A DNA stretch of 33,275 nt from DASQBT01 sp035635075 (GCA_035635075.1 DASQBT010000036.1:1-33275), one strand, 5' to 3'; shown: positions 17,982 to 25,849, counted from the first letter of the stretch. Program-made: numbers and translations. The notes: generated by a model not told the origin, from the sequence alone.

Positions 17982-19241
17982 CTACTTGTCGCGTCCCAGC
18001 AAGGGGTGGCGGGCCAAACGGCGGTCGATTTCGGCAATGACCTTTCGATACGCCGGGCTGCCCACTTTGCCGAACCGGCGGGCAAACTCCTCCTCCCCCA
18101 TGAATTCAGGCAGGTCAGCAATCGGCGGACACAATGCGGCATCTGTGTCAGCCGCCGCGAGCTGCGTTTGAATGCGCGCGGCTGCTTCACCCTGGGATAA
18201 CTCACCCAGCCGCGCACCCGCCCTGTCCACCGCCAAGTCGGTAAAACTAAAACCTGAGCCGGACTTGGTATCGTCCTCCTCCTTGGCCAAACCTATGATG
18301 TTGGCCAAGCGGCTGCCGGCCGACACCGACAGCGCAGCGGCAATCAAATAATGTTGCGGCCAGTCCGTCCGGTTGTACAGGGTCAATGCGACATCCGGCG
18401 CACGGCGCGTGGTATGCCCCGAATCGGTCAGGAGTTTTTTCATGCTGATGCCGCTGACGTAGGCGCTCAGCGAAATCAGGGCAGCACGGTTTTCTGCTGC
18501 CGCATCGCCGCCGCGCTGGCGAACCCGCTCAAATACAGGGCTCATCAGTTTCGGCAGGTCCAGGCTGCTGCGTGCCTTCCGCCTGCGGATCTGTTTGGCG
18601 ATAAAGTCTGCGTAGCTGAGCAGTCGCTCGCGGTCAGCCTCGGACACCAGCAGGCTCACGCTCCTCCGCTCCAAGCGGGTCAGCAGTTCAGGCTGCCAGC
18701 GATAATCCAGCACAAGCTGGTTTTCACTGAGGCTTATGTGCGTCACCGCATCTGCCAGGGAAGCATAGACATCGTCGCGCTTGAGCAGAGTCTGGGCCAG
18801 CCGCGCGGCGCCTCGCGCCAGCCAGGACGGAAACGGAACGTCGCCAACGCGCAGGCTGATAAGCCTGAGTTTCCCGTCCTCTTCCTCGATGTCTGCGAGG
18901 ATATTCATATAGCGGCCAAACGGGTTGGGGCGAAACCTGAGCGTCGCCTGGATTTGCGCGCTCTTGGGCGACAGATCCACGCTCATCGCGGAAAGAGGCT
19001 TCAGGACCACAGCATAATTAAGCAGGCGGTTAACCTCTTCCTCCGACAAGGTCAGGGTCTGCACAGTGTTGGGTGCGCCCTTGCGTGGATCGTGGCGCTG
19101 GAACAATTCCTTGGCCCAAACCATGTCATCCCGGGTAATGCGGGATACCGGCTCCACCGAGGGCTTGTCCTCCAGCACCAGCCAAGCCGAACCGAGCACA
19201 ACGGCGAGCACCAACAGCAGGAAGATGAACAGGCGTTTCAA
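17982..19241 (-). CDS. Membrane-anchored protein of unknown function
   Basis: The 419-residue product has an N-terminal signal anchor (about residues 3-23, MKRLFIFLLLVLAVVLGSAWLVL) and then a large periplasmic or extracytoplasmic part without a motif I recognise. A basic helical segment lies near residues 215-230 (KQIRRRKARSS). The start appears to be a TTG at 19241: an in-frame TAA lies five codons upstream and no ATG occurs before residue 40, while the TTG gives a proper anchor. No clear ribosome binding site is visible. It is followed by typA in the same direction. Confidence 0.75.
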   Translation of the reverse strand: MKRLFIFLLLVLAVVLGSAWLVLEDKPSVEPVSRITRDDMVWAKELFQRHDPRKGAPNTVQTLTLSEEEVNRLLNYAVVLKPLSAMSVDLSPKSAQIQATLRFRPNPFGRYMNILADIEEEDGKLRLISLRVGDVPFPSWLARGAARLAQTLLKRDDVYASLADAVTHISLSENQLVLDYRWQPELLTRLERRSVSLLVSEADRERLLSYADFIAKQIRRRKARSSLDLPKLMSPVFERVRQRGGDAAAENRAALISLSAYVSGISMKKLLTDSGHTTRRAPDVALTLYNRTDWPQHYLIAAALSVSAGSRLANIIGLAKEEDDTKSGSGFSFTDLAVDRAGARLGELSQGEAAARIQTQLAAADTDAALCPPIADLPEFMGEEEFARRFGKVGSPAYRKVIAEIDRRLARHPLLGRDK

Positions 19242-19255
19242 GAAGAAAGCTTTTT

Positions 19256-19358
19256 AACCACAAAGGACACGAAGCGCACGAAGAAAGTATGTTCTGAAAT
19301 GCCTCGGCCAAGACTTCGGAAATCTCCAGTCATTCGTGTCTCCAGCGCCCTTAGTGGC
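19256..19358. repeat. Degenerate inverted-repeat element (CCACAAAGG...ACACGAAG type)
   Basis: The left arm (19256-19283) contains AACCACAAAGGACACGAAG. The right arm (19331-19358), read on the minus strand, contains GCCACTAAGG and ACACGAATG. The arms therefore form an imperfect inverted repeat about 100 bp long. Sequences of this style are found between genes in many environmental bacteria. It lies exactly where the purT remnant stops, so it may mark the deletion end. Confidence 0.5.
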
Positions 19359-19362
19359 TCAA

Positions 19363-19518
19363 GACCTAACCTGTGCCCGGTGTTGCCTCTTCGCGGTCTC
19401 ACACCATCACCTGCACCCTGAACCTCGGCAGGGCGATGATGACTTTCTTGCCAAGCTCACCCGCGCCCAGCAGTTGGGAGTTGAGCTGGCGAGGGGATAA
19501 CGGGGTGCCGAGTTTCAT
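19363..19518 (-). pseudogene. purT: purT N-terminal remnant (formate-dependent GAR formyltransferase)
   Basis: From an ATG at 19518 the minus strand reads MKLGTPLSPRQLNSQLLGAG, then ELGKKVIIALPRFRVQVMV and a stop at 19399-19401. This matches the start of PurT, which begins with LGT-LSP, the ATP-grasp pre-domain LLG(S/A)GELGKEV and a (L)GVEVIAVDRY region. Likeness continues past the stop (DR..EA-PG), so the stop is internal and the frame is decayed. About 350 C-terminal residues of PurT are missing, replaced by the inverted-repeat element at 19256-19358. An intact PurT uses formate and ATP to formylate GAR in purine synthesis; here that function is lost at this locus, and PurN elsewhere would suffice. 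Confidence 0.7.
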
Positions 19519-19677
19519 GGTCTTCCATTCAGAGCGAGGATTTGCGAAATTGTAAGCTCAGTTGCATCGTCGCCGACTCTGGACGGCAAGGCGCCCCAAC
19601 CCCAGGCAGAACGTTCGCCCGAGGCCTAAACCAGAGTAAAATCTCAGCTATATGAGCTTGACTTCTTGCCCAACTTT

Positions 19678-20721
19678 ATGAGACCGGCGCAACTTATAGC
19701 CATCATGGAACGCGAATTCCTTAGCACCGAGGAAGGCCACCACACGCCCGTCATGCTTTGGGGTCCGCCGGGCGTGGGGAAATCCCAGATGGTGGCGCAG
19801 ACCGCCGCCCGCCATGGGGTGCCCGTCATCGATATACGGCTGTCCCAGATGGAGCCGTCGGACTTGCGCGGCATCCCGTTTCGCACCGGCGAACTGGTAG
19901 ACTGGGCGGTGCCTTCCATCCTTCCGGACGCCAAGCGCCACGGCCCGAAAGGCATCCTGTTTCTAGACGAAATCACCTCCGCTCCGCCGTCCGTTTCTGC
20001 CGCTGCCTACCAATTGATCCTCGATCGGCGCCTGGGCAATTACCAGGTGCCTGCGGGCTGGGCAATCTTCGCCGCCGGCAATCGCCAGGGCGACCGCGGC
20101 GTGACCTATGCCATGCCTGCGCCGCTCGCCAACCGCTTTTCCCACTTTGAAGTGGAAGCCAACCTGGAAGACTGGGCCCAATGGGCTTACGACAACGGCA
20201 TCGATGACCGGCTGATCGGCTTTTTGCGCTTCCGCCCCGAACTGCTGTTTGAGTTTGACCCGGCGCGCAATCCGGCCGCCTTCCCCACCCCACGTTCGTG
20301 GGAATTCGCCCATCGGGCGCTGCAGAAATTCGGCGACATGCCCGATCTGTTGGGCCCCTCCCTGGCGGGCTGCGTCGGCCAGGCTGCCGGCGTCGAACTC
20401 ATGGCCTACCTGAACAACCTGGCCCGCATGCCGGACCTTGATGCCATTTTGGAAGGACGTGGCGTGGAAGCGCCCAAGGATGTGGACCTGCAATATGCCG
20501 TCGCTTCGGCTTTGGTCACGCGCGCCATCCGCTCCAAGGGCCAGCCGGACGCACCCGCCAAGCTGGGCAATATTCTCGACTTTGCCGGCAAGTTTCCGCT
20601 GCGTGAAATGGGCGTGATGCTGGTCTCCGACATGCACCGCAATGTCGGCCAGCAGCTGTTCACCATCCCACAGTTTGCCCAGTGGGCAAACCAGGTTGCC
20701 GATATTGTGCTGTATGAGTGA
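19678..20721 (+). CDS. MoxR-family AAA+ ATPase
   Basis: The 347-residue product is a MoxR-type AAA+ ATPase with Walker A GPPGVGKS (29-36), Walker B GILFLDE (92-98) and a sensor-1 Asn (N135, in AAGNRQGD). MoxR ATPases act with a VWA-domain partner as chaperones that insert cofactors or activate enzymes; the adjacent VWA gene is the obvious partner. The ATG at 19678 is used; a TTG four codons upstream is in frame. There is no ribosome binding site, but a 9-codon reading frame starting at 19652 ends in an ATGA overlap with this start. It is the first gene of an eight-gene same-strand run. Cytoplasmic. Confidence 0.88.
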   Translation: MRPAQLIAIMEREFLSTEEGHHTPVMLWGPPGVGKSQMVAQTAARHGVPVIDIRLSQMEPSDLRGIPFRTGELVDWAVPSILPDAKRHGPKGILFLDEITSAPPSVSAAAYQLILDRRLGNYQVPAGWAIFAAGNRQGDRGVTYAMPAPLANRFSHFEVEANLEDWAQWAYDNGIDDRLIGFLRFRPELLFEFDPARNPAAFPTPRSWEFAHRALQKFGDMPDLLGPSLAGCVGQAAGVELMAYLNNLARMPDLDAILEGRGVEAPKDVDLQYAVASALVTRAIRSKGQPDAPAKLGNILDFAGKFPLREMGVMLVSDMHRNVGQQLFTIPQFAQWANQVADIVLYE

Positions 20722-20727
20722 TGATTC

Positions 20728-20793
20728 ACGCAAAGGACGCAGAGGCAACAGAGGAACACATTTTTTCTGTCATTTCTCTGTTACCTCTATGCG
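20728..20793. repeat. Imperfect inverted repeat between the MoxR and VWA genes
   Basis: CGCAGAGGCAACAGAG starting at 20738 pairs with TCTCTGTTACCTCTATGCG ending at 20793, with a 2-nt bulge and a few mismatches. It also contains CACGCAAAGGACGC, similar in style to the element at 19256. It could fold as an RNA hairpin just before the VWA gene start and affect its translation. Confidence 0.6.
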
Positions 20794-20807
20794 AACGATA
20801 TTCCAAG

Positions 20808-22100
20808 ATGTCTGTCCATCTTTCTCGCGCTAGAGACGCCGCCACGAAGCTTGCTGCCGCGCGCACCCGGCTGATACTGGACAAGCCCTTTCTGGGCGCG
20901 CTGGTGTTGCGGCTGCCGATGCAGGAAGCGGGTTCCGGCTGGTGCCGCACCACCGCGACAGACATGCGCAGCTTCTATTACAACCCGGCTTATATCGAGC
21001 GCCTGTCCCTGTCGCAAGCGGAATTCGTTCTGGCCCATGAGGCCCTGCACTGTGCGCTGTTGCATTTTGTCCGGCGCGGCCATCGGGTGCAGCGCAAATG
21101 GGATCTGGCTTGCGATTTCGCCATTAACCCCCTGTTGTTTCACGATGGTCTGATCCCACCGCCGGAAGCCGTGATCCTCAACCAGTTCGACAACATGACG
21201 GCAGAGGAAATCTATCCCTGCCTGGATGACAGCCTGGACCATGAAACCCTCGACCAGCACCTGTATGACAATCAAAGCGAGGGCGGTCAGGATGGCGAAG
21301 CACAGGAGCCCCCGGTTGAAGACGCACCGCCGCAGGAATCATCCGGCGGCGGCAAGCCCCTGCAGAATGACGAGGGAGGCGGCGGCAATCGGGCCCAGCC
21401 CGCCCAGCAAGGCGAAGGTGGCAAGGGCGCGGAGCCTAAGGACGGTCCACCGCAGCCCCTCACGGCGCAGGAGCGGGAGCAACTGGCACAGAAGTGGCAA
21501 CAGTACGTGGCGTCCGCCGCCCAGCAGGCTGCGGCTGCCGGCAAACTGGGTGGCGCCATGGCCCGCCTGGTGGAAACCTGGCTGCAGCCCAAGCTGCCTT
21601 GGCGCAGCCTGCTGGCGCATTACTTCTTTGAGTCGGCGCGCACCGATTACACCTACATGCGCCCGTCACGCCGCGAAGGCGACATGATCATGCCCAGCCT
21701 GAAAAGCCCGCACAGCGACATGGTAGTGGCACTCGATACCTCGGGCTCGATCAACGACAGCGAAATCAATGAATTCGTGTCCGAGATCAACGCCATCAAG
21801 GGCGCCCTGCCGGTGCGCATCACATTGCTGGCCTGCGACGCCAAGCTGACTGAAGGCGGACCGTGGACCTACGAGCCTTGGGAAGACTTCAGCCTGCCCA
21901 GGCAGTTTACTGGCGGCGGCGGCACCAGCTTCGAGCCAGTCTTCGAATGGGTCGACAGCCAAGGCCTGCGTCCCGACGTGCTGGTGTATTTCACCGATGC
22001 CCTGGGAGACTTCCCGCCCCAAGCGCCGGGCTATCCGGTCCTGTGGCTGGTGAAAGGCAAGGGAATTGTGCCGTGGGGGAGAAGGGTGCAGTTGAATTAA
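20808..22100 (+). CDS. VWA-like protein with N-terminal metallopeptidase-like domain (DUF2201 type)
   Basis: The 430-residue product has an N-terminal domain with the zinc-type motif HEALH (77-81) and DLACDFAINP further on, a Gln/Gly/Glu/Pro-rich, probably disordered linker (about 155-240), and a C-terminal VWA-like domain whose MIDAS motif DTSGS is at 310-314. This architecture is known next to MoxR ATPases, where the VWA protein binds target enzymes and the ATPase remodels them. The ATG at 20808 is used; the frame is open further upstream, but that part lies inside the inverted repeat. The gap to the MoxR gene is 86 nt. Proteolytic activity is not proven by the motif. Confidence 0.85.
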   Translation: MSVHLSRARDAATKLAAARTRLILDKPFLGALVLRLPMQEAGSGWCRTTATDMRSFYYNPAYIERLSLSQAEFVLAHEALHCALLHFVRRGHRVQRKWDLACDFAINPLLFHDGLIPPPEAVILNQFDNMTAEEIYPCLDDSLDHETLDQHLYDNQSEGGQDGEAQEPPVEDAPPQESSGGGKPLQNDEGGGGNRAQPAQQGEGGKGAEPKDGPPQPLTAQEREQLAQKWQQYVASAAQQAAAAGKLGGAMARLVETWLQPKLPWRSLLAHYFFESARTDYTYMRPSRREGDMIMPSLKSPHSDMVVALDTSGSINDSEINEFVSEINAIKGALPVRITLLACDAKLTEGGPWTYEPWEDFSLPRQFTGGGGTSFEPVFEWVDSQGLRPDVLVYFTDALGDFPPQAPGYPVLWLVKGKGIVPWGRRVQLN

Positions 22101-22218
22101 TGCAGCATGTAGGAATTAGGAACTGGGACTTAGGGGAGGAGCGGGCCGAACCCGCGCATTTCTTGAAACACGGGCCGTTTCCCGCTCATCCCCGCCCGGA
22201 GCCCCAGCGTCTAGCTCC

Positions 22219-23352
22219 ATGACCGAACTCTCCTCCGAAGACCAGCTGCGCCTGAACGTTCTGATGCTGGCCAACAAGGTGCAGGCGGTGCGCCTCGACG
22301 AGGGCACCATGACACTTTACGCTCTCACCGACAAAGGCGAAACGAAGGTGCCGCTGCACGCCAATTGTCGGACGGACCAGTACCTTCACCGGGTGAAGGA
22401 ATTTCTCGGCGGCCATGCCCTGGGCTCGCCCGGCGGCTATCCTGTGTATCTGCAGCGCTGGACGCGGATGGGCCAGACCAGTGACAAGCACCTTGATGCC
22501 TTGCTGCTCCTGGGCGAACCGGAAGCGGTGGTGGCCGTGGCGCATGCCCCGGGCCTGACCGACGACCTGGCACGGCGCGCCTGGTGGTGCCAGCCGACCA
22601 TGGAAATGGCGCGCTGGATGCTGGAAAAGGACGCCGTCATCGAGGGCCGTATGGGGAAGGTGCTGGCGGATTTTCTCATCGAGCATCTGCCCTTTGAGGA
22701 AAATCCCGACGCCCGCATGCACACCATCCGTCTGGTCCTCTTTGGCAAGCTCACCGACCCCGCCACCACCGCTAAGCTGTGGCGCATCGCCAAGGGTGTG
22801 CCCTATTACTTGATCGGCTTTCTCGAATTCATGCCGGAGAATCTTCCCGATGACCAGGCGGCACGAGCCGATTACGCTGAGGCCGAAGCCACGCTTAGGC
22901 CGCTGATCGAAGCCGGCAATCCCTATGCCGAGCGCCTCCTTGCCCTGTTCTCGGCCAACGGCCAGACTTGGCTCAAGGCGGCGACGGAGGTGCTGGCCAA
23001 GCCCTCCACCTCGGTGGTGGTTTATGCCTTGCTCGATGCCATCAGCCGCCATTTCCACTCCATGGGCTATCCCATTCATGCCGGCACGCTTGAAGAGGCA
23101 TTTCTCCGGTCCGAGGCCCTAGTCAAGGCTGAAACCGGAGGACCAGAGGGCTTGAGACTTCTGCGTGAGGCCGCGCCCCAATTCTCCCGCTCAGTCCAGG
23201 CCATGTTGGCCCTGTCAGCGCTCAGCAGCAAGCTGGCTGACCCCTGGTTGCTGCGCAACACCGCGGTTGGCGCGCTGATGCGGCGTAAAATCGATCCCAT
23301 GGTCAAACCCATCCAGTTGGAAATCGACGTGTTGCGCAAACCGGGTCATTGA
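22219..23352 (+). CDS. dsrS: DsrS-like protein (sulfur oxidation-associated)
   Basis: The 377-residue product is soluble, helical and without signal peptide or Cys cluster. Its N-terminal region (LSSEDQLRLNVLMLANKVQAVRLDEG, then FLGGHALGSPGGYPVYLQRWTRMGQ, LLLLGEPEAVVAVAHAPGLTDDLARRAWW) is what I recall as the DsrS family of sulfur oxidisers. In Allochromatium vinosum dsrS lies at the end of the dsr operon, where it has been linked to expression of dsr genes rather than catalysis. Here no other dsr genes adjoin; instead it sits between a VWA gene and several unknowns. ATG 22219 lacks a ribosome binding site. The family name is from memory and should be confirmed by a profile search. Confidence 0.6.
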   Translation: MTELSSEDQLRLNVLMLANKVQAVRLDEGTMTLYALTDKGETKVPLHANCRTDQYLHRVKEFLGGHALGSPGGYPVYLQRWTRMGQTSDKHLDALLLLGEPEAVVAVAHAPGLTDDLARRAWWCQPTMEMARWMLEKDAVIEGRMGKVLADFLIEHLPFEENPDARMHTIRLVLFGKLTDPATTAKLWRIAKGVPYYLIGFLEFMPENLPDDQAARADYAEAEATLRPLIEAGNPYAERLLALFSANGQTWLKAATEVLAKPSTSVVVYALLDAISRHFHSMGYPIHAGTLEEAFLRSEALVKAETGGPEGLRLLREAAPQFSRSVQAMLALSALSSKLADPWLLRNTAVGALMRRKIDPMVKPIQLEIDVLRKPGH

Positions 23353-23354
23353 AC

Positions 23355-23585
23355 GTGAAACTCTACCTCGATCCCTCGCAGTCCAGGGAAGTGCCAGCCT
23401 TGATCCGCAGCCCAAACAGGAAGCACAAGCGCTATCCTGAAGGAGTGGTGGAACCGGTGGCGAGCGAGGCCGAAGCACGCCAGCGTGCCGAAGACAATCT
23501 GCATCCAGCCATCGTCATCGGCCCTTCGCGCTCGTCCGAAGGCTTCCGCATTTATTATTTGGTTAGGTGGCTAGACCAGGAGTAA
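23355..23585 (+). CDS. Small conserved-looking protein of unknown function
   Basis: The product (76 residues from a GTG at 23355) is small and charged, beginning VKLYLDPSQSREVPALIRSP and ending NLHPAIVIGPSRSSEGFRIYYLVRWLDQE. The regular pattern of the last 30 residues looks like a folded beta-rich domain. A TTG at 23349 that overlaps the dsrS-like stop is the alternative start. The gene begins within a few bases of the end of the dsrS-like gene and ends 5 nt before the S24-like gene, so it belongs to the same operon. Family not recognised. Confidence 0.65.
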   Translation: MKLYLDPSQSREVPALIRSPNRKHKRYPEGVVEPVASEAEARQRAEDNLHPAIVIGPSRSSEGFRIYYLVRWLDQE

Positions 23586-23590
23586 GAGCC

Positions 23591-23998
23591 ATGGATTACC
23601 CGAAAAAACCCATCGACATCCCCATCGTTACCAAGTCGGCGGAGGGCAGTTCCGCACCTCCACTCGCCGGAGGTGGCTGCTCCGGCTCCGACCCGGTCGC
23701 GCTGATGGTGCTGGGCGACAGCATGGAGCCGGAATTCATGGAAGGCGAAATTATCGTCATTGAACTGGACGGCCATGTGACTGACGGCAGCTACGTGATC
23801 GCCTGGCATAACGAGGAATACATCTTCCGCCAAGTCATCAAGCGCGACGTCGGCTGGGCATTACATGCCCTCAACCCGAAGTATCCCGATGCGCCCATCG
23901 CCGGCCTGGATCCCGTTAAGGGCGTCATCACGTTGAAGAAGAAACCCGGGTCCCGCAAGTCTGTCAAATACTACATTCCCACCAAGGTCAACGCCTGA
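23591..23998 (+). CDS. Stand-alone S24 (LexA/UmuD-fold) protein, probably non-catalytic
   Basis: The 135-residue product is one S24 peptidase-like domain with no DNA-binding part. VLGDSMEPEFMEGEIIVIE (40-58) carries the nucleophile Ser (S44). In LexA the catalytic Lys follows in TVKRL; the aligned stretch here, EYIFRQV, has Arg at that place (R80). K84 is four residues on, and only an insertion would let it serve. It may be a binding module rather than a protease. AGGAG at 23577-23581 supports the ATG at 23591. It sits between small unknown genes of the MoxR cluster. Role unknown. Confidence 0.75.
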   Translation: MDYPKKPIDIPIVTKSAEGSSAPPLAGGGCSGSDPVALMVLGDSMEPEFMEGEIIVIELDGHVTDGSYVIAWHNEEYIFRQVIKRDVGWALHALNPKYPDAPIAGLDPVKGVITLKKKPGSRKSVKYYIPTKVNA

Positions 23999-24022
23999 AC
24001 ACTTTTTGGACAAGGAGTTCAC

Positions 24023-24247
24023 ATGCCCTATTTCATCTACAAGCTCATGCCCTTCAACATGATCGAGAAGCTTACCCAGTTCGACAAGTTCAAGGACGCT
24101 TCCAACCATGCCAAGGAACTGCGCAAGAACGTGCCCGCCGATGCCGACTACAGCATCAAGGTCATGTACGCGGAAAATGAGCTGCAAGCGGAGGACATCC
24201 TGAATACGCCCCGAGGACCCGGGATCACGACCGGCGAGGATTACTAA
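24023..24247 (+). CDS. Small conserved-looking protein of unknown function
   Basis: The 74-residue product is soluble and acidic at its C-terminus, starting MPYFIYKLMPFNMIEKLTQF and ending PGITTGEDY. Its pattern, with FxxFKDASNHAKELR followed by YSIKVMYAENELQAEDIL, suggests a small alpha/beta fold (beta strand, helix, beta strand, helix). I recall similar short unknown proteins in beta- and gammaproteobacteria but no known function. A strong AAGGAG 7 nt before the ATG suggests good translation. It lies between the S24-like and six-Cys genes. Confidence 0.75.
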   Translation: MPYFIYKLMPFNMIEKLTQFDKFKDASNHAKELRKNVPADADYSIKVMYAENELQAEDILNTPRGPGITTGEDY

Positions 24248-24263
24248 CTCGCGGCCGGCAGCC

Positions 24264-24725
24264 ATGTCCAACGAGTACAACGAGGATGCCTACCGCGATG
24301 CGCGCAAGCGCATCAACCCCACGCCCTGCGCCTTCGAGAAAGCCGTGCTGGCCCGCTGCGTCGCCTGCGATCTGGCGGACAAACATCTGCTGGCGGAGCG
24401 AGAAACGATCAACTGCCGCGACCCCGAGGCGCAGAAGACCTGCACCGAACTGCGTCACGCACTCCGCACCCATTCCGCGTTCAGCCTGAAGATCGCCAGC
24501 CCCAACGTCCCGATCCCCCACGGCAAGGAAATCAAGGCCCAATGCGGCGGCCTCAAGGGGCTGCAGCAGGCCATGAGCGGAACGGAAGAAGTGGCCAACG
24601 CCCGCAAGCTGGTCCTGGAAGCCTTGGCGCAATACGGCGACCTGGACTCCCTGCCTTATACGGAGATCGTGCAGACAATCTCCCACTTCAACCTCCGGCG
24701 CCGGGGTCAAGCGCCTGCGGGATAA
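24264..24725 (+). CDS. Six-cysteine protein of unknown function
   Basis: The 153-residue product contains Cys at 22, 32, 35, 51, 60 and 94, including a CVAC pair (32-35) in the segment CAFEKAVLARCVACDLADKH and further Cys in INC and KTC. The spacing suits a metal or Fe-S site, or redox thiols; no signal peptide is present, so it is cytoplasmic. The family is not recognised. It begins 16 nt after the 74-aa gene, and the MoxR/VWA-type genes upstream would fit a chaperone acting on a metal protein. Ligand type is inference. Confidence 0.7.
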   Translation: MSNEYNEDAYRDARKRINPTPCAFEKAVLARCVACDLADKHLLAERETINCRDPEAQKTCTELRHALRTHSAFSLKIASPNVPIPHGKEIKAQCGGLKGLQQAMSGTEEVANARKLVLEALAQYGDLDSLPYTEIVQTISHFNLRRRGQAPAG

Positions 24726-24783
24726 GGGTTTCCCCGCTAGGCCGAAGCGCCTAGAATGAATTCAGGACCGACTAGCAGGTGCG

Positions 24784-25845
24784 ATGATGCGCAATATCCA
24801 TGAAACCATCGAGACCATACAGCGCAATTGCCATATTGCAGACGCCAATCATGCGCGCGAAATGACCATGTGCAACTACCTGCTGGGGATGCGCGAATAC
24901 TTCCGCTGGGAAAACGAAATCCCCTTGACGCAGCAGCCGCCCAAGCAGGAAATCGGCGAATGGCTAACCCAACGTGAGGCACTGTGGGACAGCTTGGAAC
25001 AGAATGACTTCCAGCCCGTGCCGGTGAACAACCGGCGCTATGACCCGTTTGCCATAGACGCCATCAACCACGCGATCGAGGATTACGGCCTAGTTTACGG
25101 TGCCGGCATCGGCCGCTTTCACCAGCCGCATTTCTTCCTCGGTGAACTGATCAGGAAGGAGGAGCGCGACGGGCTGACCATCTATGTCACAGGCTGCGAA
25201 TACGCCCGCGACATCACCTCCTTTCCCGCCGCCTATCAGGACGGCGCCATCATCCTGCGTCTGGATGCGTTAAAACGGGTGCTCTGGGAAAAGGTGGAAA
25301 TGTGGGGGCTGAAGCAAAGCGAAGGCGCGCTCAAGTCCGCGCTGGACTGTTACGGCTTTGACAGCGATCCCGACCATGCCCTCACCCACATGGCCGAAAT
25401 GGAGAGCGAAACCGTCATCCTGCACGAAGTGGGCGAAGCCCGCGCTGGCCGGCTCCTGGGCCCGGACTGGCGCGACATGCTGGCCGGCTTCAACAGCAAG
25501 CGTACCGAAGTGTTCGCCCGCGCCATCAAGGACAACTTGGCCGACTGCCTCTCCACATTGCCTGCCCTGTTGGACAGACAAGCCAAGTGTTCACTGCACT
25601 TTTACTTTGCCGAGTTCGACGGCCTGCGCAAGAGCCTATTTCCCGCTTTGGTCGAAGCCTACCGAGTGTGGCGCGAAACCGGCGATGAGCAGGCACTGCG
25701 CAATGCGGTACATAGTGGCGAACAGCACTGGCTGCTAGCCGCGCAGCAGCTGATCGAGCAATATCGGCAAGACCCGCAGGGCGCGGAGAAAAACATCCTC
25801 GCGCAGATCCCGGCGAATTTGGCACATACCTTCTGCACGCTATAG
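24784..25845 (+). CDS. Sfum_1244-family protein, function unknown
   Basis: The 353-residue product is soluble, with no signal peptide or membrane helix. Its opening (IHETIETIQRNCHIADANHAREMTMCNYLLGMREYFRWE) and later HEVGEARAGRLLG and FYFAEFDGLRKSLFPAL are what I recall for the Sfum_1244 family, named after a Syntrophobacter protein of unknown role. A His/Glu-rich stretch (ETVILHEVGEA) could bind metal, but that is speculation. ATG codons at 24784 and 24787 are both possible. It lies 58 nt after the six-Cys gene and is the last gene of the run; a stem without T-run follows at 25850-25873. Confidence 0.65.
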   Translation: MMRNIHETIETIQRNCHIADANHAREMTMCNYLLGMREYFRWENEIPLTQQPPKQEIGEWLTQREALWDSLEQNDFQPVPVNNRRYDPFAIDAINHAIEDYGLVYGAGIGRFHQPHFFLGELIRKEERDGLTIYVTGCEYARDITSFPAAYQDGAIILRLDALKRVLWEKVEMWGLKQSEGALKSALDCYGFDSDPDHALTHMAEMESETVILHEVGEARAGRLLGPDWRDMLAGFNSKRTEVFARAIKDNLADCLSTLPALLDRQAKCSLHFYFAEFDGLRKSLFPALVEAYRVWRETGDEQALRNAVHSGEQHWLLAAQQLIEQYRQDPQGAEKNILAQIPANLAHTFCTL

Positions 25846-25849
25846 AGTC

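Noticed and set aside
18351..19421. 356-codon plus-strand frame
   Set aside because: It is antisense to the 419-residue anchored protein and crosses the inverted-repeat element and the purT remnant.
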